Notes: generated by a model not told the origin, from the letters alone. Counted from the first letter of the stretch, positions 6,815 through 16,778 are shown. The stretch: 64,000 nt of DNA from Thauera sp. K11 (GCF_002354895.1 NZ_CP023439.1:1674001-1738000), one strand, 5' to 3'. A program made the numbers and translations.

Positions 6815-9421
6815 ATGAATACACGCTATCGCAAATCCCTATCCGGCACGTCGCTGGACTACTTCGATGCCCGCGCAGCGGTCGAAGCCCTTCGCCCCGG
6901 CGCCTGGGCCACGCTGCCGTACACCGCCCGCGTGCATGCCGAGAACATCGTGCGCAAGGCCGACCCGGCGATCATCGACGCCTGCCTGCTGCAACTGATC
7001 GAGCGCAAGCGCGAACGCGACTTCCCGTGGTTCCCCGCCCGCGTGGTGTGCCACGACATCCTCGGCCAGACCGCGCTGGTCGATCTCGCCGGCCTGCGCG
7101 ACGCCATCGCCGACCAGGGCGGCGATCCGGCCGCGGTGAACCCGGTGGTGCCGGTGCAGCTCATCGTCGACCACTCGCTGGCGGTGGAATGCGGCGGCTA
7201 CGACCGCGAAGCCTTCGCGAAGAACCGCGCCATCGAGGACCGCCGCAACGAGGACCGCTTCCACTTCATCGACTGGACCCGGACCGCCTTCGACAACGTG
7301 GACGTGATCCCGGCGGGCAACGGCATCATGCACCAGATCAATCTGGAGAAAATGTCGCCGGTGATCCAGGTGCAGGACGGCGTGGCCTTCCCCGACACCT
7401 GCGTCGGCACCGACAGCCACACCCCGCACGTGGATGCGCTGGGCGTGATCGCGGTGGGCGTGGGCGGGCTGGAAGCCGAGAACGTGATGCTCGGCCGCGC
7501 GTCGATGATGCGCCTGCCCGACATCGTCGGCGTGGAACTCTCCGGGCGGCCGCAGCCCGGCATCACCGCCACCGACGTGGTGCTGGCGCTGACCGAGTTC
7601 CTGCGCCGCGAGAAAGTCGTCGGCGCCTACCTGGAGTTCCACGGCGCGGGCGCCGCCGCGCTCACCATCGGCGACCGCGCGACCATCTCCAACATGTGCC
7701 CGGAATACGGCGCCACCGCCGCGCTGTTCTACATCGACCAACAGACCCTCGATTACCTGAAGCTCACCGGCCGCAGCGACGAGCAGGTGAAGCTGGTCGA
7801 AACCTACGCGAAGACCGCCGGCTTCTGGGCCGATACGCTGGAAACCGCGCAGTACGAGCGGGTGCTGAAGTTCGACCTCTCCACCGTCGTGCGCAACCTG
7901 GCCGGCCCCAGCAACCCGCACCGCCGCCTGCCCACCTCGGCGCTGGCCGAGCGCGGCATCGCCGGCAATCTGCGGGAAGCGCGCGAGCAGGAAGCCGCCG
8001 GCCTGATGCCGGACGGCGCGGTCATCATCGCCGCCATCACCTCCTGCACCAACACCTCCAACCCGCGCAACGTCATCGCCGCCGGCCTGCTGGCGCGCAA
8101 GGCGCGCAAGCTGGGCCTGAGGCGCAAGCCGTGGGTGAAGACCTCGCTGGCGCCCGGCTCCAAGGTGGTCGAGCTGTATCTGAAGGAAGCCGGCCTGCTG
8201 GAAGATCTGGAGGCGCTGGGCTTCGGCATCGTCGCCTTCGCCTGCACCACCTGTAACGGCATGAGCGGCGCGCTCGATCCGAAGATCCAGCAGGAGATCG
8301 TCGACCGCGACCTCTACACCACCGCCGTGCTGTCGGGCAACCGCAACTTCGACGGCCGCATCCATCCGTATGCCAAGCAGGCGTTCCTCGCCAGCCCGCC
8401 GCTGGTGGTGGCCTACGCCATCGCCGGCACCATCCGCTTCGACATCGAGCAGGACTGGTTCACCATCAGCGCCGGCCAGGGTGTCCGGCTGAAGGACATC
8501 TGGCCGTCGGACGAAGAGATCGACGCCGTCCTGGCGCAGGCCGTCAAGCCGGCCCAGTTCAACCAGGTCTATGTCCCGATGTTCGAGAAACGCGCCGCCG
8601 AACGCGCTGCGTCGCCGCTCTACGACTGGCGTCCGCAATCCACCTACATCCGCCGTCCCCCATACTGGGAAGGCGCGCTCGCCGGCGAACGCACGCTGCG
8701 CGGCATGCGTCCGCTGGCGCTGCTGCCGGACAACATCACCACCGACCACCTGTCGCCGTCCAACGCCATCCTGCCCGACAGCGCCGCCGGCGAATACCTG
8801 GCGAAGATGGGCCTGCCGGAAGAGGACTTCAATTCCTACGCCACCCACCGCGGCGACCACCTCACCGCCCAGCGCGCCACCTTCGCCAATCCCAAGCTGT
8901 TCAACGAGATGGTGAGGAACGCGGACGGCAGCGTGCGCCAGGGTTCGCTCGCCCGCGTCGAGCCGGAGGGAAAAGTGATGCGCATGTGGGAAGCCATCGA
9001 GACCTACATGAACCGCCGCCAGCCGCTGATCATCGTCGCCGGCGCCGACTACGGCCAGGGCTCCAGCCGCGACTGGGCGGCCAAGGGGGTGCGCCTGGCG
9101 GGTGTGGAAGCCATCGTCGCCGAAGGCTTCGAGCGCATCCACCGCACCAACCTGATCGGCATGGGCGTGCTGCCGCTGGAGTTCAAGCCCGGCACCGACC
9201 GCAAGACCCTCGGCCTCGACGGCACGGAAGTCTATGACGTGGTCGGCGAGCGCGCGCCGCGCGCCGACCTGGCGCTGGTGATCCATCGCCGGAACGGCGA
9301 GACCGTCCGGGTGCCGGTCACCAGCCGCCTCGATTCCGACGAGGAAGTGTCGATCTATGAGGCCGGTGGCGTGCTGCAGCGCTTCGCCCAGGACTTCCTC
9401 GCCTCGTCGCAGGCCGCCTGA
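6815..9421 (+). CDS. acnD: 2-methylcitrate dehydratase, Fe/S-dependent (AcnD)
   Basis: This 868-residue aconitase-superfamily protein dehydrates 2-methylcitrate. In this pathway variant the product needs the isomerase PrpF before rehydration. The [4Fe-4S] ligands are visible as C411 (SCTNTS) and C477/C480 (ACTTCNG). The C-terminal swivel domain with NITTDHLSPSN and YGQGSSRDWAAKG is complete. Length equals that of known AcnD proteins. PrpF directly downstream separates AcnD from ordinary AcnA. It is cotranscribed with prpC across a palindrome-rich gap and with prpF across 14 nt. Confidence 0.93.
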   Translation: MNTRYRKSLSGTSLDYFDARAAVEALRPGAWATLPYTARVHAENIVRKADPAIIDACLLQLIERKRERDFPWFPARVVCHDILGQTALVDLAGLRDAIADQGGDPAAVNPVVPVQLIVDHSLAVECGGYDREAFAKNRAIEDRRNEDRFHFIDWTRTAFDNVDVIPAGNGIMHQINLEKMSPVIQVQDGVAFPDTCVGTDSHTPHVDALGVIAVGVGGLEAENVMLGRASMMRLPDIVGVELSGRPQPGITATDVVLALTEFLRREKVVGAYLEFHGAGAAALTIGDRATISNMCPEYGATAALFYIDQQTLDYLKLTGRSDEQVKLVETYAKTAGFWADTLETAQYERVLKFDLSTVVRNLAGPSNPHRRLPTSALAERGIAGNLREAREQEAAGLMPDGAVIIAAITSCTNTSNPRNVIAAGLLARKARKLGLRRKPWVKTSLAPGSKVVELYLKEAGLLEDLEALGFGIVAFACTTCNGMSGALDPKIQQEIVDRDLYTTAVLSGNRNFDGRIHPYAKQAFLASPPLVVAYAIAGTIRFDIEQDWFTISAGQGVRLKDIWPSDEEIDAVLAQAVKPAQFNQVYVPMFEKRAAERAASPLYDWRPQSTYIRRPPYWEGALAGERTLRGMRPLALLPDNITTDHLSPSNAILPDSAAGEYLAKMGLPEEDFNSYATHRGDHLTAQRATFANPKLFNEMVRNADGSVRQGSLARVEPEGKVMRMWEAIETYMNRRQPLIIVAGADYGQGSSRDWAAKGVRLAGVEAIVAEGFERIHRTNLIGMGVLPLEFKPGTDRKTLGLDGTEVYDVVGERAPRADLALVIHRRNGETVRVPVTSRLDSDEEVSIYEAGGVLQRFAQDFLASSQAA

Positions 9422-9435
9422 CCGGAGCACATCCC

Positions 9436-10623
9436 ATGAGCCATCCAACCCAGATCAGGATCCCCGCCACCTACATGCGCGGCGGCACCAGCAAGGGCGT
9501 GTTCTTCCGCCTGCAGGACCTGCCGCCCGCGGCGCAGGTACCGGGCGCGGCGCGCGACAAACTGCTGCTGCGCGTGATCGGCAGCCCCGACCCCTACGGC
9601 AAGCAGATCGACGGCATGGGCGGGGCCACGTCGAGCACCAGCAAGACGGTGATCCTGTCGAAAAGCGAACGCCCGGACCACGACGTCGATTACCTGTTCG
9701 GTCAGGTCTCCATCGACAGCGCCTTCGTCGACTGGTCCGGCAACTGCGGCAACCTGTCGGCGGCGGTCGGCGCCTTCGCCATCGCCGGCGGGCTGGTCGA
9801 TGCCGGTCGCGTACCGCGCAATGGCGTCGCCACGGTGCGCGTCTGGCAGGCCAACATCGGCAAGACCATCGTCGCCTACGTGCCCATCACCGATGGCGAC
9901 GTGCAGGAAACCGGCGACTTCGAACTGGACGGGGTGACTTTCCCGGCCGCCGAAGTGCAGCTCGAATTCCTCGACCCCGCAGACGAAGGCGAGGACGGCG
10001 GCGCGATGTTCCCCACCGGCAACGTGGTGGACGACCTGGAAGTGCCGGGCGTCGGGACCTTCAAGGCCACGCTGATCAACGCCGGCATCCCGACCATCTT
10101 CCTCAACGCGGCGGACATCGGCTATACCGGCACCGAACTGCAGGACGCCATCAACGGCGACGCCCGGGCGCTGGCGATGTTCGAGACGATCCGCGCTCAC
10201 GGTGCCGTGCGCATGGGCCTGATCCGCGACGTGAGCGAGGCCGCCGGCCGCCAGCACACGCCCAAGGTCGCCTTCGTCGCACCGCCGGCGGACTACACCG
10301 CGTCCAGCGGCAAGGCCGTGCGCGCCGCCGACATCGACCTGCTGGTGCGCGCGCTGTCCATGGGCAAGCTGCACCACGCGATGATGGGCACCGCGGCGGT
10401 GGCCATCGGCACCGCCGCGGCCATCCCCGGCACCCTGGTCAATCTCGCCGCCGGCGGCGGCGAGCGCCAGGCGGTGCGCTTCGGCCATCCGTCCGGGACG
10501 CTGCGCGTCGGCGCCGAGGCGAAGCTGGCCGGGGGCCAGTGGCAGGTCACCAAGGCCATCATGAGCCGCAGCGCCCGCGTGCTGATGGAAGGCTGGGTGC
10601 GCGTGCCCGGCGACGCTTTCTGA
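9436..10623 (+). CDS. prpF: 2-methylaconitate cis-trans isomerase
   Basis: This 395-residue protein has the PrpF/DUF453 diaminopimelate-epimerase-like fold, recognisable from YMRGGTSKGVFF (about residues 15-26), WSGNCGNLSAAVGAF and the closing region HPSGTLRVGAEA. It isomerises the AcnD product so that it can be hydrated to 2-methylisocitrate. It sits 14 nt behind acnD, its obligate partner in this pathway variant, with a ribosome-binding site CCGGAGC ahead of the ATG. Confidence 0.93.
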   Translation: MSHPTQIRIPATYMRGGTSKGVFFRLQDLPPAAQVPGAARDKLLLRVIGSPDPYGKQIDGMGGATSSTSKTVILSKSERPDHDVDYLFGQVSIDSAFVDWSGNCGNLSAAVGAFAIAGGLVDAGRVPRNGVATVRVWQANIGKTIVAYVPITDGDVQETGDFELDGVTFPAAEVQLEFLDPADEGEDGGAMFPTGNVVDDLEVPGVGTFKATLINAGIPTIFLNAADIGYTGTELQDAINGDARALAMFETIRAHGAVRMGLIRDVSEAAGRQHTPKVAFVAPPADYTASSGKAVRAADIDLLVRALSMGKLHHAMMGTAAVAIGTAAAIPGTLVNLAAGGGERQAVRFGHPSGTLRVGAEAKLAGGQWQVTKAIMSRSARVLMEGWVRVPGDAF

Positions 10624-10650
10624 TTCCCCTCCGAGAAAAAAGGAACAAGC

Positions 10651-11511
10651 ATGTCCACCCGCAAGACCCTCAAGGCACTCGCCGAAGCCCGCCGTGGCGT
10701 GATCGTGCCGGGCGCGTTCAACGCCCTGTCCGCCAAGGTCGTCGAAGACCTCGGCTTCGAGGCCATCTACATCACCGGCGCGGGCGTCACCAACATGTGG
10801 TTCGGCATGCCGGACCAGGGCTTCATGGGGCTGGCCGAGATCGCCGACCACACCGCCCGCATCCGCAACGCGGTGAGCCTGCCGCTGATCGTCGATGCCG
10901 ACACCGGCTTCGGCAACGCGCTCAACGTCTATCACACCGTGCGCACGCTGGAACGCGCCGGTGCCGACTGCATCCAGCTCGAAGACCAGGTCGCGCCCAA
11001 GCGTTGCGGCCACTTCAGCGGCAAGGACGTGATCAGCACCGAGGAAGCGGTGAGCAAGATCAAGGCCGCCGTGGATGCCCGCCGCGACGGGAGCCTGCTG
11101 ATCATGGCGCGCACCGACGCTGCCGCCGTGCATGGTTTCGAGGCTGCCGTCGAACGCGCCGCGCGCTTCGCCGAGGCCGGCGCCGACATCCTGTTCGTCG
11201 AGGCGGTGACCACCGCCGAGGAAATCCGCGAACTGCCCCGCCGCCTGCCGCGCCCGCAACTGATGAACATGGTGATCGGCGGCAAGACGCCGATCTTCAA
11301 CGCCACCGAGCTGGGCGAACTGGGCTACGGCATCGTGCTGTATGCCAACGCCGCGCTGCAGGGTGCGGTGGCCGGCATGCAGAAGGCGCTGACCGTGCTG
11401 CGCGACGAGAAGGAAGTGAAGGAGTCGAGCGGCCTGGTCGCGCCCTTCGCCGAGCGCCAGCGCCTGGTCGGCAAGCCCGAATGGGACGCGCTGGAAAAGC
11501 GCTATTCCTGA
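10651..11511 (+). CDS. prpB: 2-methylisocitrate lyase-type enzyme (isocitrate lyase/PEP mutase family)
   Basis: This 286-residue protein belongs to the isocitrate lyase/PEP mutase superfamily: VDADTGFGN (metal-binding aspartates), QLEDQ, KRCGHFSGK with the catalytic lyase cysteine, and IMARTDA. Operon position 27 nt behind prpF makes 2-methylisocitrate lyase, giving pyruvate and succinate, the likely role. The N-terminal half (GVTNMWFGMPDQG) and ending EWDALEKRYS differ from my recollection of enterobacterial PrpB and resemble proteins annotated as 2,3-dimethylmalate lyases or oxaloacetate decarboxylases. The substrate is therefore inferred from context. The KRCGH motif argues for a lyase over a phosphomutase. 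Confidence 0.8.
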   Translation: MSTRKTLKALAEARRGVIVPGAFNALSAKVVEDLGFEAIYITGAGVTNMWFGMPDQGFMGLAEIADHTARIRNAVSLPLIVDADTGFGNALNVYHTVRTLERAGADCIQLEDQVAPKRCGHFSGKDVISTEEAVSKIKAAVDARRDGSLLIMARTDAAAVHGFEAAVERAARFAEAGADILFVEAVTTAEEIRELPRRLPRPQLMNMVIGGKTPIFNATELGELGYGIVLYANAALQGAVAGMQKALTVLRDEKEVKESSGLVAPFAERQRLVGKPEWDALEKRYS

Positions 11512-11572
11512 TTCCGTCCGCAGTCCCCCTTCCGGGATGGGCTGCCGCCCATCCCGCACTGAAGAATCCCAC

Positions 11573-14500
11573 ATGAAGAACATCCGCAGCCTGCTGGTCG
11601 CCAATCGAAGCGAGATCGCCATCCGCGTGATGCGCGCCGCCGCCGAGCTGGGCATCCGCACCGTGGCCGTCTATGCGCGCGAGGACCGCTTCGCGCTGCA
11701 CCGCTTCAAGGCCGACGAAAGCTATCTGGTCGGCGAGGGCAAGACGCCCATCCAGGCTTATCTGGACATCGACGACATCCTGCGCATCGCGCGCGAGGCG
11801 GGTGTGGACGCCATCCACCCCGGCTACGGCTTCCTGTCCGAAAACCCGGATTTCGCCGACGCCTGCGCCGCCGCCGGCATCGAATTCATCGGCCCCTCGC
11901 CCGAGGTCATGCGCACGCTGGGCAACAAGGTCGCGGCGCGCGATGCCGCCGTCGCCGCCGGCGTGCCGGTGATTCCGGCCACCGGCGCGCTGCCCGACGA
12001 CCTCGATGCGATCAAGGCCCAGGCCGCCGCGATCGGCTATCCGCTGATGCTCAAGGCGAGTTGGGGTGGCGGCGGGCGCGGCATGCGGGCGATCGACAGC
12101 GAGGACGAACTCGCGGCCGCGGTCACCGCCGCGCGGCGCGAGGCCAAGGCCGCCTTCGGCAACGACGAGGTCTATCTGGAAAGGCGCATCGTGCGCGCCC
12201 GCCACGTCGAGGTGCAGGTGCTGGGCGACACCCATGGCCAGCTCGTGCATCTGTTCGAGCGCGACTGCTCGGTGCAGCGGCGCAACCAGAAGGTGGTCGA
12301 GCGGGCGCCCGCGCCCTATCTGGACGACACCCGGCGTGCCGAGCTGTGCGAGGCCGCGCTGCGCCTGTGCCGCTCCGTGGGCTACACCCACGCCGGCACG
12401 GTGGAATTCCTCATGGATGCCGACAGCGGCGCGTTCTACTTCATCGAGGTGAACCCGCGCATCCAGGTGGAGCACACCGTCACCGAGGAGGTCACCGGCA
12501 TCGACGTCGTCAAGGCGCAGATCCGCATCAGCGAAGGCGCGCGCATCGGCGATGCGGCTTCCGGCGTGCCGGCGCAGGCGGACATCCGCCTCAACGGCCA
12601 CGCGCTGCAATGCCGCGTCACCACCGAAGACCCGGACAAGGGCTTCGCGCCGGACTACGGCAAGCTCAGCGCCTACCGCAGCGCCGCCGGCTTCGGCATC
12701 CGGCTGGATGCGGGCACCGCCTACACCGGCGCGGTGATCACCCCGTACTACGACTCGCTGCTGGTCAAGGTCACCGCCTGGGGCCGCGACCCCGGCGAAG
12801 CGGCGCAGCGCATGGACCGCGCGCTGCGCGAATTCCGCATCCGCGGCGTCAGCACCAACCTCGCCTTCCTGGAGAACATCGTCGGCCACCCGGCCTTCCG
12901 CGACGGCAGTTGCACCACCCGCTTCATCGACGACACGCCGGAACTCTTCGCCACCACACCGCGCCAGGACCGCGCCACGCGCCTGCTCGAATTCATCGGC
13001 GAAGTGGTCGTCAATGGCAACCCGGAGATGAAGGGCCGCCAGGCCGCGCCGGCGCCCGCCCATGGCGACACCGCCCCGGTCTGGCCGGCCGCCAGCCTGG
13101 GCGCGCCGATCCCCGCCGGCAGCCGCGACCGCCTGCGCGAACTCGGCCCGCAGGGCTTCGCCGCATGGATGCGCGAGCAGCGCGCCGTGCTGCTCACCGA
13201 CACGACGATGCGCGACGCCCACCAGTCGCTGTTCGCCACCCGCATGCGCACCGCCGACATGCTGCCGGCCGCGCCGCACTACGCGCGCGAACTGGCCGGC
13301 CTGCTGTCGCTGGAGTGCTGGGGCGGGGCCACCTTCGACGTGGCCATGCGCTTCCTCAAGGAAGACCCGTGGCAGCGCCTCGCGCAACTGCGCGAGCGCA
13401 TCCCCAACATCCTGTTCCAGATGCTGCTGCGCGCCTCCAACGCGGTCGGCTACACCAACTACCCGGACAACGTGGTGCGCTTCTTCGTGCAGCGCGCGGC
13501 GGCCGAAGGCATCGATCTGTTCCGCGTGTTCGACTCGCTCAACAACGCCGACAACATGCGCGTGGCGATGGACGCGGTGAATGAAGCCGGCGCCCTGTGC
13601 GAAGCCGCGCTGTGCTACACCGGCGACCTGTTCGACGCGCGGCGCGACAAGTATTCGCTCAAGTACTACGTCAATCTGGCGAAGCAGTTCGAACGCGCCG
13701 GCGCCCACATCCTCGGCATCAAGGACATGGCCGGCATCTGCCGCCCGCGCGCCGCCGCCGCGCTGGTCAAGGCGCTGCGCGAGGAAACCGGCCTGCCGGT
13801 GCACTTCCACACCCACGACACCAGCGGCGCCTCGGCGGCCAGCGTGCTGGCGGCCGTCGAAGCCGGCGTGGATGCGGTCGACGGCGCCGTGGATGCGATG
13901 AGCGGACTCACCTCGCAGCCTTCGCTCGGCGCCATCGTCGCCGCGCTCGACGGCGGCGAGCGCGCGCCGGCCGTCACCCTGGACCAGCTCCGCCCGTTCT
14001 CGCACTACTGGGAGGGCGTGCGCCGCCACTACGCCCCCTTCGAGGCCGACATGCGCGCCGGCACCGCCGACGTGTACCGCCACGAGATGCCCGGCGGCCA
14101 ATACACCAACCTGCGCGAACAGGCCCGCGCGATGGGGCTGGAGCAGCGCTGGGAGGCCATCGCCCAGGCCTATGCGGACGTCAACATGCTGTTCGGCGAC
14201 ATCGTCAAGGTCACGCCCACCTCCAAGGTGGTCGGCGACATGGCGATCTTCATGGTCGCCAACGAACTCACGCCGGCCGACGTAGCAGACCCGGCACGCG
14301 AGATCGCCTTCCCCGAATCCGTCGTGCAGTTGATGCGAGGCGAACTCGGCCTGCCGCCGGACGGCTTTCCCGCCGAATTGCAGCGCAAGGTGCTCAAGGG
14401 CCAGGCGCCGCTCGCCGAACGCCCCGGCGCGGTGCTGCCGCCGGCCGACCTCGACGCCGCGCGCGCCAGCGCCGCCGAAGCCGCCGGCCGCGACATCGAC

Positions 14501-15034
14501 GACAACGATCTCGCCTCCTGGCTGATGTATCCCAAGGTCTTCGCCGACTTCGCCCGCCACCAGCGCCGCCATGGCGACGTCTCGGTGCTGCCGACCCCGG
14601 TGTTCTTCAACGGGCTGGCCGAACGCGACGAGATCGACGTGCCGATCGACGCCGGCAAGACCCTGGCGGTACGCCTGGTCGGCCGCACCGAGCCGGACGA
14701 CGACGGCATGGTCAAGCTCTTCTTCGAACTCAACGGCCAGCCGCGGCCGATCCGCATCGCCCGTGCCGGCCTCGTGCAGGCCGGGCGCAAGCACCCGAAA
14801 GCCGAGGACGGCAATGCCGCGCACCTGCCGGCGCCGATGCCCGGCGCGGTGGCGATGGTTGCGGTCGAGGCCGGCCAGCGCGTGAGGAAGGGGACGCCGC
14901 TGCTGTCGATCGAGGCGATGAAGATGGAAACCGTGCTGACCGCCGAGCGCGACGCCACCGTCGCCCGCGTCCGCGTCGCCCCGGGCGACCAGGTGGAAGC
15001 CAAGGACCTGCTGGTCGAGTTCGAGCCCGCATGA
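11573..15034 (+). CDS. pyc: Pyruvate carboxylase
   Basis: This 1153-residue, full-length biotin enzyme carboxylates pyruvate to oxaloacetate with ATP. Domains in order are an N-terminal biotin carboxylase (about 1-455; ATP loop KASWGGGGRGMR, FIEVNPRIQVEHT), a carboxyltransferase barrel (about 535-800; LLTDTTMRDAHQS, HFHTHDTSGA), a pyruvate-carboxylase linker domain and a C-terminal biotinyl domain with the biotin lysine K1117 in EAMKMET. It follows prpB by 61 nt on the same strand. In context it regenerates the oxaloacetate used by PrpC from pyruvate released by the lyase. The chosen ATG starts the conserved MKNIRSLLVANR. Confidence 0.94.
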   Translation: MKNIRSLLVANRSEIAIRVMRAAAELGIRTVAVYAREDRFALHRFKADESYLVGEGKTPIQAYLDIDDILRIAREAGVDAIHPGYGFLSENPDFADACAAAGIEFIGPSPEVMRTLGNKVAARDAAVAAGVPVIPATGALPDDLDAIKAQAAAIGYPLMLKASWGGGGRGMRAIDSEDELAAAVTAARREAKAAFGNDEVYLERRIVRARHVEVQVLGDTHGQLVHLFERDCSVQRRNQKVVERAPAPYLDDTRRAELCEAALRLCRSVGYTHAGTVEFLMDADSGAFYFIEVNPRIQVEHTVTEEVTGIDVVKAQIRISEGARIGDAASGVPAQADIRLNGHALQCRVTTEDPDKGFAPDYGKLSAYRSAAGFGIRLDAGTAYTGAVITPYYDSLLVKVTAWGRDPGEAAQRMDRALREFRIRGVSTNLAFLENIVGHPAFRDGSCTTRFIDDTPELFATTPRQDRATRLLEFIGEVVVNGNPEMKGRQAAPAPAHGDTAPVWPAASLGAPIPAGSRDRLRELGPQGFAAWMREQRAVLLTDTTMRDAHQSLFATRMRTADMLPAAPHYARELAGLLSLECWGGATFDVAMRFLKEDPWQRLAQLRERIPNILFQMLLRASNAVGYTNYPDNVVRFFVQRAAAEGIDLFRVFDSLNNADNMRVAMDAVNEAGALCEAALCYTGDLFDARRDKYSLKYYVNLAKQFERAGAHILGIKDMAGICRPRAAAALVKALREETGLPVHFHTHDTSGASAASVLAAVEAGVDAVDGAVDAMSGLTSQPSLGAIVAALDGGERAPAVTLDQLRPFSHYWEGVRRHYAPFEADMRAGTADVYRHEMPGGQYTNLREQARAMGLEQRWEAIAQAYADVNMLFGDIVKVTPTSKVVGDMAIFMVANELTPADVADPAREIAFPESVVQLMRGELGLPPDGFPAELQRKVLKGQAPLAERPGAVLPPADLDAARASAAEAAGRDIDDNDLASWLMYPKVFADFARHQRRHGDVSVLPTPVFFNGLAERDEIDVPIDAGKTLAVRLVGRTEPDDDGMVKLFFELNGQPRPIRIARAGLVQAGRKHPKAEDGNAAHLPAPMPGAVAMVAVEAGQRVRKGTPLLSIEAMKMETVLTAERDATVARVRVAPGDQVEAKDLLVEFEPA

Positions 15035-15149
15035 GAGCCCCCGCCCGGCTGCCCGAAGGAGAGCGTTCGTTCCAGGGCAGTCCAGCGGCCACATGCCGAA
15101 CGCAAGACCCGTCGCCGTGCAGCGGCGCAGCCACCGGAGGACCGACACC

Positions 15150-15740
15150 ATGAACGACGAACTGCTGCGCCCCCGGGCGCTCTTCCAGGCCATCGCCGAC
15201 TCGGTGCGCGAACGCATCTTCACCCACGAACTGCCGCCCGGCAGCCTGCTCGACGAGGTCGCGCTCGCCACCGGCTATGGCGTCAGCCGCACGCCGGTGC
15301 GCGAAGCGCTGAAGGTGCTTGCCCACGAGGGGCTGGTCGCGATGGAACCGCGCCGCGGCTGCTGCGTCGCCGAATTCTCCGCAACCGACGTGGCCGCGCT
15401 GTTCGACGCGCTCGATCTGCTGGAAGCCTACGCCGTGCGCGAAGCCGCGAGCCGTGGCCTCGCCGCCGGCGCCGGGCTGGCGAACCATGCGAGCCTGCTC
15501 GAAGCCGCCGGCAACCGCTACGCCGCCGAGGCCATCACCCGCCTGCGCGAAAAGCTCCAGCTCGCCCTCGGCCCGGCCTACTGCCGCGGCGAGGCGGAAT
15601 TTTTCGCACGCGCCGCTCCCGCGCTGTCCGCCGCCCTGGCACGGCACGACGCGGCTCAGGCGGAACGGACATGGCGCGACTACGCCGTCGCGCGCCGGGG
15701 GCTGGCCGGCCGCCCCGTCACGGTTGCCGCCGGTTCGTAG
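15150..15740 (+). CDS. GntR-family transcriptional regulator
   Basis: This 196-residue protein has an N-terminal winged helix of the GntR type (about residues 8-75: LPPGSLLDEVALATGYGVSRTPVREALKVL) and a short helical C-terminal domain of the FCD kind. The start follows a CCGGAGG site 9 nt upstream. It lies 115 nt after pyruvate carboxylase in the same direction, so it may control that gene or the end of the propionate operon. The ligand cannot be told from sequence. The C-terminal domain seems shorter than in most FadR-type members. Confidence 0.8.
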   Translation: MNDELLRPRALFQAIADSVRERIFTHELPPGSLLDEVALATGYGVSRTPVREALKVLAHEGLVAMEPRRGCCVAEFSATDVAALFDALDLLEAYAVREAASRGLAAGAGLANHASLLEAAGNRYAAEAITRLREKLQLALGPAYCRGEAEFFARAAPALSAALARHDAAQAERTWRDYAVARRGLAGRPVTVAAGS

Positions 15741-15838
15741 GGTGCCCGGGGCCGGGCGCCTCGCCCGGCGGAGCGCTGCCTTTGCGCGCCTGGCGCCTTT
15801 GCCTGCCGGTCCGGCAGGCCAACCGCGCGCTGCGCCGG

Positions 15839-16537
15839 CTAGGACTTCTCCGGCCGTGCGCCGTGCCGGCCCGACATTCCGTCGTTCTCTCCGCGGCTGC
15901 CGGACGGCACCTGTGCGCCGATGCCGTCGATGGAGACGGCCGGTTGGCCGGGGAGGCGGCAGGGCTGCACCTGCCAGCACCGCACGCCGCGCCGCTTCAG
16001 GCCGGCGCCGAGACGGTCGAGTTCGTCCCGGCCGAACAGGCCGGGGTGCCAGGTGGTGCGGCATTCGTGGTCGACGCCGCTGGCGAGCAGCAGATCGAGC
16101 GATTGGGACACCCGCCCGGCGCCGCCGGGGGTGGCGGTGACGGCGTCGTAGTGCTCGGCAGGCGCCTTGACGTCCAGCCCCACCCAGTCGAGCAGCGGCA
16201 GGACGGCGGCCAGGCGTTCCGGGTACATGCCGGCGCTGTGCAGCGCGGTCTCGAAGCCCAGGGCACGCACCGCGCGCAGGGCATCCGGCAGCGCCGCCTG
16301 CAGGGTCGGCTCGCCACCGGAGAACACCACGCCGTCGAGCAGGCCGCGGCGGCGTTCGAGGAAGGCCAGCACCTCGTCCCAGCGCAGCGCCGGTGGGGCG
16401 TCGGCCGGAATCAGCTGCGGGTTGTGGCAGTAGCCGCAGCGCCACGGGCAGCCCTGGCAGAACACCACCGCGGCCAGCCGGCCGGGGAAGTCGATGGTGG
16501 TGAGCGGCGTCAGGCCGCCCACGCGCAGCGGGTTCAT
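15839..16537 (-). CDS. nrdG: Anaerobic ribonucleotide reductase activating enzyme (radical SAM)
   Basis: This 232-residue radical-SAM activase installs the glycyl radical on class III ribonucleotide reductase. The [4Fe-4S]/SAM motif CxxxCxxC is C30-x3-C34-x2-C37 (CPWRCGYC), followed by the GGE motif FSGGEPTLQ. It is the last gene of the minus-strand operon nrdD - glycyl-radical peptide - nrdG, 13 nt behind the small protein. The final ~20 residues are low-complexity and probably not conserved. Confidence 0.92.
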   Translation of the reverse strand: MNPLRVGGLTPLTTIDFPGRLAAVVFCQGCPWRCGYCHNPQLIPADAPPALRWDEVLAFLERRRGLLDGVVFSGGEPTLQAALPDALRAVRALGFETALHSAGMYPERLAAVLPLLDWVGLDVKAPAEHYDAVTATPGGAGRVSQSLDLLLASGVDHECRTTWHPGLFGRDELDRLGAGLKRRGVRCWQVQPCRLPGQPAVSIDGIGAQVPSGSRGENDGMSGRHGARPEKS

Positions 16538-16550
16538 GGCGCGGCAGGCG

Positions 16551-16748
16551 TCAGCCGCCGAGATCGCAGCGGCGCTCGGCGAAGAAGCGCCGTTCGGCGT
16601 GCTCGCCTTTCTTGCCGGTGTTGAAGCTCGCCACCGGGCGGTGGTAGCCCATCACCCGGGTCCACACCTCGCAGGGCTGGCGCTCCTCGTCGCTGAGGGT
16701 GACGGCATCGGCGAGACGACGGGTTTCGATCGCGGTGTTCATGTTCAT
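16551..16748 (-). CDS. Separate glycyl-radical segment of class III ribonucleotide reductase (65 aa)
   Basis: This 65-residue protein reads CEVWTRVMGYHRPV then SFNTGKKGEHAERRFF. The RVMGY context around G34, followed by FN-x-GK and E...R, matches the C-terminal glycyl-radical loop of NrdD proteins (RTCGYLG... FNEGK in E. coli, from memory). The upstream NrdD (16779-18809) ends after its zinc-binding cysteines and has no such loop. It lies between nrdD and nrdG with a GAGGAA ribosome-binding site 9 nt before the ATG at 16748. I infer that reductase and glycyl-radical piece are two polypeptides acting together. It could instead be a radical-repair protein of the YfiD type, but it is shorter than those. 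Confidence 0.72.
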   Translation of the reverse strand: MNMNTAIETRRLADAVTLSDEERQPCEVWTRVMGYHRPVASFNTGKKGEHAERRFFAERRCDLGG

Positions 16749-16778
16749 GGTGCGGTTCCTCGTGAGGCGGAAAAGTGG

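Noticed and set aside
11297..15271. 1324-residue minus-strand frame opposite pyruvate carboxylase, and similar long frames opposite acnD, prpF/prpB and nrdD
   Set aside because: They are GC-driven shadows with Gly/Arg/His/Ala-rich sequence and no domains, while the opposite strand encodes well-known enzymes with catalytic residues.
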